From JAKBCQ01 sp021807585 (lineage in GTDB: Bacteria > Planctomycetota > Planctomycetia > Isosphaerales > Isosphaeraceae), in NCBI GenBank assembly GCA_027325115.1, contig DAHWFG010000500.1, positions 1-20,000 of the forward strand: DNA of 20,000 nucleotides, in the 5' to 3' direction. Shown here one piece after another: positions 1 through 5,846 of the stretch. Under the pieces are notes generated by a model. That model ran no database searches and was not told the DNA's origin. It saw only the letters and a program-made list of their open reading frames with translations. The position numbers were made by a program, and so were the translations under genes. Numbering within the stretch: position 1 is the stretch's first letter; each line of letters starts with the position of its first letter.

Positions 1-257
1 CCCCTCCCCGACCCTCCCCGAACGCGGTGAGGGAGGTGGTTTTAAATCAATGCATACGTGGAAATAGCCTATCCCCCCGCTTGCTGGGGGATCGAGTGTT
101 GTCGATCTTTCCCAATGTTCGAGGCGCTCCTATCGAATCAACATCGACCCCTCCCCGACCCTCCCCGCACGCGGTGAGGGAGGCGGATTTAAATCACTGC
201 ATTCGTGGAAATAGCCTATCCCCCCGCTTGCGGGGGGATTGAGGGGGGTCGATCTTT
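1..257. repeat. Two copies of a ~110-bp hairpin-bearing repeat, 147-bp period
   Basis: Positions 1-110 and 148-257 align without gaps at an exact offset of 147, with about ten mismatches, mostly in the last 18 bases. Each unit holds an imperfect hairpin of the CCCTC..GAGGG kind near its start, a conserved AT-containing core (TTTAAATCA, TGCAT, CGTGGAAATAGCCTAT) and a second GC hairpin. In copy 2 that second hairpin is perfect (ATCCCCCCGC / GCGGGGGGAT at 218-239, TT loop); copy 1 has one mismatch in it. The 37-bp spacer (111-147) is not repeated. Copy 1 starts at the window edge, so the array may continue to the left. This resembles REP/BIME-like intergenic repeats; no transposase is nearby. 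Confidence 0.8.
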
Positions 258-267
258 TTTGCGAATC

Positions 268-438
268 GAGACCTCAGGCCTGCGTCCTGAAAGGCGACGG
301 GAGGTTGTTCGTGCACGCGTGTTCCCAGGGTGAAACCCTGGGAATCGTCGATAAGGTCGCAACGTCCGAAACCGGATCATTATATGCATCAAATCAGTCT
401 AAAGGCCTGAGAGATCAAAGCCCAGGGTGAAACCCTGC
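268..438. repeat. GAA-looped hairpin repeats (REP-like)
   Basis: Two hairpins share a GAA loop on a CCAGGGT/ACCCTG stem. The one at 322-344 is perfect (10-bp arms TTCCCAGGGT and ACCCTGGGAA). The one at 421-437 keeps the same core but loses its outer pairs on the right. A degenerate CCT-GAA-AGG hairpin lies at 286-294. A 9-bp inverted pair, CTCAGGCCT (273-281) and AGGCCTGAG (403-411), brackets most of the segment, so it could be one small inverted-repeat element. GAA-looped hairpins of this kind are, to my knowledge, common in intergenic DNA of planctomycetes. They are probably not terminators, since no T-run follows. Confidence 0.55.
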
Positions 439-569
439 GATCTTATATTGAGATTGGTCGATTACTACGGTCGATTCACGGTCGATCAAGATGTGCAAGG
501 CGAAACGAAGCATAATGCATAAGCAATCAATAACATGCTCATCTTCACGGCTTGTAGCAAGCCCGCATT
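439..569. other. Intergenic remainder with three GGTCGAT words
   Basis: No coding region is seen. The octamer GGTCGATT occurs at 456-463 and 469-476, and GGTCGATC at 480-487. This might be a small direct-repeat operator, or simply chance in a genome rich in TCGAT words. The stretch lies downstream of the minus-strand peptidase gene, so it would act as a 3' region for that gene. Confidence 0.25.
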
Positions 570-1601
570 TCACCTGCGTCTCGTACGCGGAGCGGGTTTG
601 GGAACCGCGAGCCACGACGTGAGCACGCGACCCACCTGCGCCAGGCTCGCCCCCGAACACGCCTCGGGAACGTCTCCCGTCGTGTGCCATCTCGGATAAT
701 CAAAATCGATAATGTCGATCGTCGGGATCCCCGCCTCGTTGAGCGGCAGATGATCGTCGAGAACGCGTCGGCCGAAATCGTTAACGAACACACGCGAACG
801 AAGCGACGCGGCGACTCCCCAGACGTCGCGGACGAGCGCAGGCGCCAACTCGACGCTGTTCGGCTCGCGCGCGATCTGAAGGTTGCGATCACCGATCATA
901 TCTAAAACAATTCCCGCGACATACCGCGGCGATTTGGGATCCCGAGCGCGCCGCTCCTTGTACGCGCGTCCGAACTCTTTCGATCCCAAAAAATATTCGT
1001 CGCCGTCTTGATAAACGAGCTCCTCGCCGTCGAGCAGAACGAGGTCGACCCCCCACGGAGTGGGCCAATCTTTCAGATGATTCGCCAATTCCATCAACAA
1101 AGCCGTCCCCGAGGCGCCGTCGTTGGCGCCGATGAACGGATCGCGACGTTTCTCGGGATTGGGATCCTGATCGGGATAAGGACGCGTGTCGTAATGCGCC
1201 GCGATCAAAACGCGTTCGGAACGGTCGGGATTCCACGAACCGACGAGATTCACCATCGGCACGGGGGTTCCGTCCCTCGGGTGCGAAGCCGTGAATGATT
1301 CGTCGCGTACCGTCGCTCCGCATTTCTCAAAGTGAGCCTTCACAAGCGCGCGCTGCCTTGTGTTCGCCGCGGAACCCGCGATCCGCGGTCCGATCGCGCA
1401 GATCGTCTTCAAGTAGCCGTAAGCACGCTCGCCGTCGATCGGCGCGGGCTTGGGAGCGGGCTTCGCCGCCGCTTGAGAATACTGGTAATTGTTCATAACT
1501 AAAAGAATCAATCCGATCGCGACGCCGACGCCGATCGGCACGAGCGAGATCGCGCCCCAGTGCCTTCGGCCGCGTTTGGTTTCGGCTCGGTCTCGCTCCA
1601 T
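570..1601 (-). CDS. Membrane-anchored M28-family zinc peptidase / glutaminyl cyclotransferase-like
   Basis: The 343-aa protein has a short basic N-terminus, one membrane segment (about residues 16-36), an Ala/Pro/Lys linker and an M28 catalytic domain that should lie outside the cytoplasmic membrane. Visible motifs are AAHYDTRP (H136), GANDGASGTALLMEL (D161), LLDGEEL (E193/E194) and IIDFDYPRWHTTGD (H306). These match the zinc ligands and general base of the family. The WHTT-D ending and overall length recall glutaminyl-peptide cyclotransferases, so the activity could be aminopeptidase or N-terminal pyroglutamate formation; sequence alone does not decide. The ATG at 1601 follows a GAGGAG ribosome site at 8-nt spacing. 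It lies 59 bp downstream of maf on the same strand, so the two may be co-transcribed. The C-terminus is a short basic tail (PRTRRR). Confidence 0.88.
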   Translation of the reverse strand: MERDRAETKRGRRHWGAISLVPIGVGVAIGLILLVMNNYQYSQAAAKPAPKPAPIDGERAYGYLKTICAIGPRIAGSAANTRQRALVKAHFEKCGATVRDESFTASHPRDGTPVPMVNLVGSWNPDRSERVLIAAHYDTRPYPDQDPNPEKRRDPFIGANDGASGTALLMELANHLKDWPTPWGVDLVLLDGEELVYQDGDEYFLGSKEFGRAYKERRARDPKSPRYVAGIVLDMIGDRNLQIAREPNSVELAPALVRDVWGVAASLRSRVFVNDFGRRVLDDHLPLNEAGIPTIDIIDFDYPRWHTTGDVPEACSGASLAQVGRVLTSWLAVPKPAPRTRRR

Positions 1602-1660
1602 GGCGCGGGCTCCTCAACGAATCGAATCGATCACGCGTCGCGCACGTTCCCTGATGATCT

Positions 1661-2311
1661 TCATGATAACGCGCGGGGGGGCGGGGGTGATACACGATCG
1701 AGGCGATTCGGCGCGGTCCAGCATTCGGCGAACTCGGCGAACAAATCGGCGACCCGCTCCATCGGCAGGCCCACGACGTTGCTGAAGCTCCCCGAAACGA
1801 CCGAGACGAACGGATCGCGATCCTGCACGCCGTAGGCGCCCGCCTTGCCTTGCCAACGACCCGTGTCGAGAAAAGCTTCGCGCTCGCGATCGGTCAAAAG
1901 CGCGAACCGTACGACGCTCGTTTCGACACATCCAATCCACATGTTATCAACTCCACGATATAAACACAAGCCGGTCAAAACTTCGAGATCGCGTCCCTCT
2001 TGCAGTCGAATCATCCGTTCGGCGTCGGCTCGATCGACGGGTTTGCCGAGGATCGTCGCGTCGATCGCGCAAACCGTGTCGGCGGCGAGGATCGGGTCGT
2101 TCGGCCGTCGCGCCGCGACGGATCGGGCCTTGAGCCAGGCGGTGCGCGCCGTGTATTCGACGGGATCGAAACCCTCCTCGGGCTCGGGCTCGACGATCAA
2201 GGCGGGATCGACCTCGAACGAATAACCCGCCTCCTCCAACAACCCCCGCCGCCGCGGCGAGGCGCTCGCCAAAACAAACCGAAATGAAATGATATCGTTA
2301 TTATTAATCAT
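1661..2311 (-). CDS. maf: Maf-family nucleoside triphosphate pyrophosphatase
   Basis: Maf proteins hydrolyse dTTP/UTP or modified NTPs to the monophosphate and pyrophosphate in the cytoplasm. From the ATG at 2311 the protein has 216 aa, normal for the family (about 190-210) plus a short N-terminal tail. Motifs are in order: ASASPRR (15-21), the AxxKA helix (58-62), AADT with catalytic Asp78, GKP (89-91), GKAGAYGVQD (155-164) and SGSFSNVVGLP (173-183). The family usually has G rather than D at the end of the AGAYG-Q motif. A TTG 18 bp upstream (2329) is a weaker start. The first codons are unusually AT-rich (MINNNDIIS). It is divergent from the acetate kinase gene and probably heads a two-gene unit with the M28 peptidase. 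Confidence 0.92.
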   Translation of the reverse strand: MINNNDIISFRFVLASASPRRRGLLEEAGYSFEVDPALIVEPEPEEGFDPVEYTARTAWLKARSVAARRPNDPILAADTVCAIDATILGKPVDRADAERMIRLQEGRDLEVLTGLCLYRGVDNMWIGCVETSVVRFALLTDREREAFLDTGRWQGKAGAYGVQDRDPFVSVVSGSFSNVVGLPMERVADLFAEFAECWTAPNRLDRVSPPPPRALS

Positions 2312-2357
2312 GTATATAATGTCTTTCAATAACGGGTTTATGCGATTCGAGTCGCGG

Positions 2358-2386
2358 TTGTCCGGTCGCGGTTTCGAGGCTATGCT
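2358..2386 (+). promoter_or_regulatory. Candidate sigma-70-type promoter for acetate kinase
   Basis: TTGTCC (2358-2363) and TATGCT (2381-2386) are separated by exactly 17 bp, each matching four of six consensus positions. Transcription would begin near 2393, about 28 nt before the ackA start and its GGAG site at 2412-2415. This is a pattern match only; it sits in the 110-bp divergent gap between maf and ackA. Confidence 0.35.
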
Positions 2387-2421
2387 CGCGGGGTTCTTAA
2401 CAGCCGCTTCTGGAGCGTGTC

Positions 2422-3630
2422 ATGAAGACGATTACACCGCGACGCGTGCTGACGATCAACCGGGGTTCGTCGAGTCTCAAGTTCGCGATCTTCGCGAGCG
2501 GCGACCGTGACGGCGGCGCTCCGCGAGCGATGATCGCGGGGAAGATCGACCGCGTCGGCCTTGAGGGGTGTTCGATTCAGATCGTCGATCCCGCCGCGGG
2601 AACGACCGAAAAGGAACGGCTCGATTCGACGGTCGATCCGATTGCGGCGCTTATTGATCATTTAAAAAAACAATCGCTTTTGGATGGAATTCGATTCGTC
2701 GGTCATCGGATCGTCCACGGCGGAGCGCGGCGGTCGGAACCCGCGTGGATCGACGCGGCTCTGTTCGCCGAGCTGCGCGGGCTGATCTTGCTCGACCCCG
2801 ATCACATGCCGATCGAGCTTGAAGCCGTCGCGGCGATCGAGCGCGAACTCGCCGAGATCCCCCAGGTCGCTTGTTTCGACACGGCGTTTCACGCGAATCT
2901 ACCCGCGGTCGCGCGGACGTTCCCGATTCCGTACGAGTTGTTCGACGAGGGGATCGTTCGCTACGGTTTCCATGGGCTCTCTTATGAATATATTCTTGGA
3001 GAGCTTGAACGGCTCGACTCGGCGGCGGCCGCGGGACGGGTGATCGTCGCGCATCTGGGAAGCGGAGCGAGCATGGCGGCGATCCGAGATCGGGGGTGCG
3101 TCGACACGACGATGGCGTTCACGCCGACCGCGGGGCTGATGATGGGAACGCGTTCGGGAGATCTTGATCCGGGAGTGTTGATCCATTTGCTTGAACAAAA
3201 AAAGCTATCATCAAAAGAATTGAATGATCTGGTGAACAAGAAATCGGGTCTTTTGGGGGTGTCGGGGATTTCCCCCGACGTCGCCGACCTGCTGGCGATC
3301 GAGGCCGGCAACAAGCGCGCGGCGCTCGCTTTGAATCTGTTTTGTCATACCGCCCGCAAGCATCTGGGGGCTCTCGCGGCGGTTTTGGGGGGGCTCGACA
3401 CGCTCGTGTTCACCGCGGGGATCGGCGAACGCTCCCCCGCGATCCGCGCGCGAATCTGCACCGGGCTCGAATTCCTGGGAGTCGAACTCGACCCCGTCGC
3501 CAACGAAAGAGGCGCAGCGATCATCTCCAAACCGAGCTCGAAGACGACCGTCCGCGTCGTCGCGACGAACGAGGAGATCGTCGTCGCGCGTCGCACGCTC
3601 GAACTCGCTTGCGAGAAAGATCGAGAGTGA
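2422..3630 (+). CDS. ackA: Acetate kinase (acetate/propionate kinase family)
   Basis: The enzyme interconverts acetyl phosphate + ADP and acetate + ATP in the cytoplasm. The 402-aa length is typical. Signature elements are NRGSSSLKF (N13), VGHRIVHGG (R96), DHMP (H128), CFDTAFH (D153), YGFHGLS (H184), HLGSGAS (211-217), GLMMGTRSGDLDPG (R244), FTAGIGERSP and NEE (E384). All equivalents of the catalytic residues of the Methanosarcina enzyme are present except that the Asn of HLGNGAS is Ser214. From memory, Ser also occurs there in the acetate/propionate-kinase branch often linked to phosphoketolase, so I infer that pathway weakly. The ATG has GGAG at 6-nt spacing. No phosphotransacetylase or phosphoketolase gene is adjacent in this window. 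Confidence 0.95.
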   Translation: MKTITPRRVLTINRGSSSLKFAIFASGDRDGGAPRAMIAGKIDRVGLEGCSIQIVDPAAGTTEKERLDSTVDPIAALIDHLKKQSLLDGIRFVGHRIVHGGARRSEPAWIDAALFAELRGLILLDPDHMPIELEAVAAIERELAEIPQVACFDTAFHANLPAVARTFPIPYELFDEGIVRYGFHGLSYEYILGELERLDSAAAAGRVIVAHLGSGASMAAIRDRGCVDTTMAFTPTAGLMMGTRSGDLDPGVLIHLLEQKKLSSKELNDLVNKKSGLLGVSGISPDVADLLAIEAGNKRAALALNLFCHTARKHLGALAAVLGGLDTLVFTAGIGERSPAIRARICTGLEFLGVELDPVANERGAAIISKPSSKTTVRVVATNEEIVVARRTLELACEKDRE

Positions 3631-3642
3631 ATATCAAAATTG

Positions 3643-3684
3643 AGATATAATATATCTTAATAATAAAGCATGTAATTTATGCTT
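3643..3684. terminator. AT-rich paired palindromes between convergent genes
   Basis: The 78-bp spacer between the convergent ackA and exchanger genes is strikingly AT-rich for this genome. It contains two inverted repeats: AGATATA / TATATCT around one A (3643-3657) and AAGCAT / ATGCTT with a 7-nt loop (3666-3684). Location suggests a shared transcription end region. The stems are weak and lack the GC core of a classic intrinsic terminator, so the role is inferred from position. Confidence 0.35.
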
Positions 3685-3708
3685 GCAAAAATTATTCAAT
3701 AAACATGA

Positions 3709-4758
3709 TCATCCTTTGAGATAATAAAAACCGACTCCCAACATCGCGTACACCGCGACGAGGAGGATGCCTTCGAGCCATGTCGATTCGCCGTCGACGG
3801 TGAGTTGGCGGCCGACGAACACCGCGAGTGCGATCGCGATGACCTCGAATCGCGAGAAGTGGAGATCCATCGGGGTTCCCAAGAGGTAGCTCGCGAAGAC
3901 GAGGACTGGGGCGACGAGGAGCGCCACCTGCGTTCCCGCTCCGAGGGTCGTGGCGATCGTCAGGTCCATTTTGTCTTTGATCGCGTATTGAACCGCGTTG
4001 ATCAGCGACGAAATGTTGCCGACGGTTGCCAGCAGGAAGATCCCCGCGAACGCCGAAGTCAATCCCAGCTTCTTGGAGAGGGGTTCGATCGAACCCGTCA
4101 GGCTTTCGCTCATCACCGCGAGGACGATCGTGGAAACCGCCAAGACGACGACCGCACGCCCGATTCGCGCCCGGCTCGGCGATCGGCTCGGATCGAGCTT
4201 CTCGGGCTCTCCTTCTGAAAAAGTCTGCTGATGCGTAACTAATGTAAATATGAGACTTGCAAGATATGCAAGAAAGAGAATCACCGAGATTTCGACGCCG
4301 ATTTGATCGTTAGTGTCGGCGGTGCTGAAGTGAAAGACCGCGGGGATGATCAGTCCGATCGCGGCGAGGATGAGGAGCATCGAGTTGACTCCCGCCATTC
4401 TGACGTTGAATTTTTGGACGCGGTGGCGGATACCTCCCGCGAGCATCGCGACTCCGAGAACGCAGAGGAGGTTACCCAACAGCGATCCCGCGATCGAAGC
4501 CTTGACGATGCTTTGAAGTCCGTTTTTGAGCGCGAAGATTCCGATGATGAGTTCGGGGACGTTTCCCATCGTGGCGTTGAGGAGCCCGCCGATCGTCGGG
4601 CCGAGCGATTCGGCGATCCGCTCGGTCGATTTGCCGATCAATTCGCAGAGGGGGATGATCGCGAGCGACGACATCACGAAGACGACGATCGGGCCCGCTC
4701 CGTATTGATCGAGCGCGAAGGCGATCGGCACAAAAATCAACAGATAATTGAGATTCAT
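3709..4758 (-). CDS. CaCA-superfamily (CAX-type) cation/proton exchanger, divergent second repeat
   Basis: This 349-aa, very hydrophobic protein has about ten to eleven predicted membrane segments arranged as two halves around a charged loop (about residues 180-200). The first alpha repeat, GGLLNATMGNVPELIIGIF (57-75), is a textbook CAX signature with acidic Glu69, followed by GSLLGNLLCVLG. The second repeat normally reads GNAAEH, but here residues 247-252 are GNISSL, so Ser251 stands where the second conserved Glu is expected; the downstream KDKMDL and GAGTQVALLVAPVLVFASYLLG still match. In the family the two acidic residues bind the cation during Ca2+/H+ exchange, so this copy may have altered ion choice or activity. 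The ATG at 4758 has AAGGAA upstream. It appears monocistronic. Confidence 0.85.
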   Translation of the reverse strand: MNLNYLLIFVPIAFALDQYGAGPIVVFVMSSLAIIPLCELIGKSTERIAESLGPTIGGLLNATMGNVPELIIGIFALKNGLQSIVKASIAGSLLGNLLCVLGVAMLAGGIRHRVQKFNVRMAGVNSMLLILAAIGLIIPAVFHFSTADTNDQIGVEISVILFLAYLASLIFTLVTHQQTFSEGEPEKLDPSRSPSRARIGRAVVVLAVSTIVLAVMSESLTGSIEPLSKKLGLTSAFAGIFLLATVGNISSLINAVQYAIKDKMDLTIATTLGAGTQVALLVAPVLVFASYLLGTPMDLHFSRFEVIAIALAVFVGRQLTVDGESTWLEGILLVAVYAMLGVGFYYLKG

Positions 4759-4876
4759 AAAAGATCGTTCCTTGAGGATCGCGCGACACGCTCTCGGGCT
4801 CGTCGAACGGCGTTCGGGGTGGAGCGAGTATCCGTCGCGAGCGACCCGCGTTCAAGGGGGCGTGCGTCGATCAAAG

Positions 4877-5827
4877 TTATCGATACTTTTGGAACCAATT
4901 GATAAACCGAGCGATTCCCTCCTCGATCGAGACGACGGGTTCGAAGCCGAGATCGGCGCGCGCCTTCGAGATATCGGCGAACGTTCGTTTGACGTCGCCG
5001 GCCTGATCGGGAAGTCGATCGACGATCGGCGATTTACCGAGCTCGCGACCGATCAATTCGATCAACCGCAAAAGCTCAACAGGTGAATGATTGCCGATAT
5101 TATAAATCTCATACCCGGCGCAACGGTCGATCGCACGCGTCACTCCGGCGACGACGTCTTCAATATATGTGTAATCTCGCATTGATGTTCCGTCGCCGAA
5201 CATCGGAACGGGAAGGCCGCGATCGATCAGATCGGCGAACTTGTAAATCGCCAGATCGGGGCGATTGCGCGGACCGTACGCGGTGAAGAATCGCAGCGCG
5301 GTGGCCTGGATATCATATAACTCATGATATGTATATGTAATGAGTTCGCAGGCTCGTTTGGTGGCGGCGTAGGGGCTGACGGGGCGGTCGACGGGGTCGG
5401 ATTCGCGAAACGGCGTTTGGAGTCGATCGCCGTAGACGCTTGAACTTGACGCGAGGATGAATTTGGGCACGGTTGGAAGCTTGCGGACGGCCTCGAGAAC
5501 GTTGACGGCGCCCGTGATGTTCACCTCGGCGTAGAGCGCGGGGCGTTCGATGCTGGGGCGCACTCCGGCCTTGGCCGCGAGGTGAACGACGACGTCGGGT
5601 TTAAACGTTTGAAATGTTGAATCGATCTTTGAGACGTCGCGGAGATCGGCCTCGATCAGCCTGAATCGTTCGTTCCGCATCGCGTCGGCGAGATTGGCTC
5701 GCTTCTGAGTTGGAGAATAGAACGGGTCGAGGTTGTCGATCGCCGCGACTTCGTTTCCGTCGGCCAGAAGCCGATCGACGACGTGCGAGCCGATGAATCC
5801 CGCGCCGCCGGTAACGATCACTCGCAT
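4877..5827 (-). CDS. NAD-dependent epimerase/dehydratase, UDP-glucuronate 4-epimerase-like
   Basis: This 316-aa extended short-chain dehydrogenase acts on nucleotide sugars. The NAD-binding loop TGGAGFIG is at 6-13, the SSSSVYG segment at 127-133 and the catalytic pair Y153...K157 in SPYAATK. The sequences IDNLDPFYSP, RFFTAYGPRNRPDLAI and RDYTYIEDVV are typical of UDP-glucuronate 4-epimerases of the CapI/LpsL type, so galacturonate supply for surface glycans is the likely role. I start at the ATG at 5827 because the fold begins there directly (MRVIVTGGAG). The open frame runs 87 codons further upstream, but only in an antisense-like, basic, non-conserved translation inside the neighbour's 3' end. 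It lies 19 bp downstream of the large glycosidase-fold gene, so they are likely one operon. Confidence 0.9.
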   Translation of the reverse strand: MRVIVTGGAGFIGSHVVDRLLADGNEVAAIDNLDPFYSPTQKRANLADAMRNERFRLIEADLRDVSKIDSTFQTFKPDVVVHLAAKAGVRPSIERPALYAEVNITGAVNVLEAVRKLPTVPKFILASSSSVYGDRLQTPFRESDPVDRPVSPYAATKRACELITYTYHELYDIQATALRFFTAYGPRNRPDLAIYKFADLIDRGLPVPMFGDGTSMRDYTYIEDVVAGVTRAIDRCAGYEIYNIGNHSPVELLRLIELIGRELGKSPIVDRLPDQAGDVKRTFADISKARADLGFEPVVSIEEGIARFINWFQKYR

Positions 5828-5846
5828 AAATCGACGATATATCGCC

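Noticed and set aside
27..242. 71-aa open frame over the left-end repeats
   Set aside because: It is a translation of the two repeat copies (the same peptide pattern appears twice); no ribosome site and no protein-like composition.
1..450. CRISPR array
   Set aside because: Only two long units with a single spacer; the units are ~110 bp with internal hairpins, unlike 25-40-bp CRISPR repeats, and no cas genes are present.
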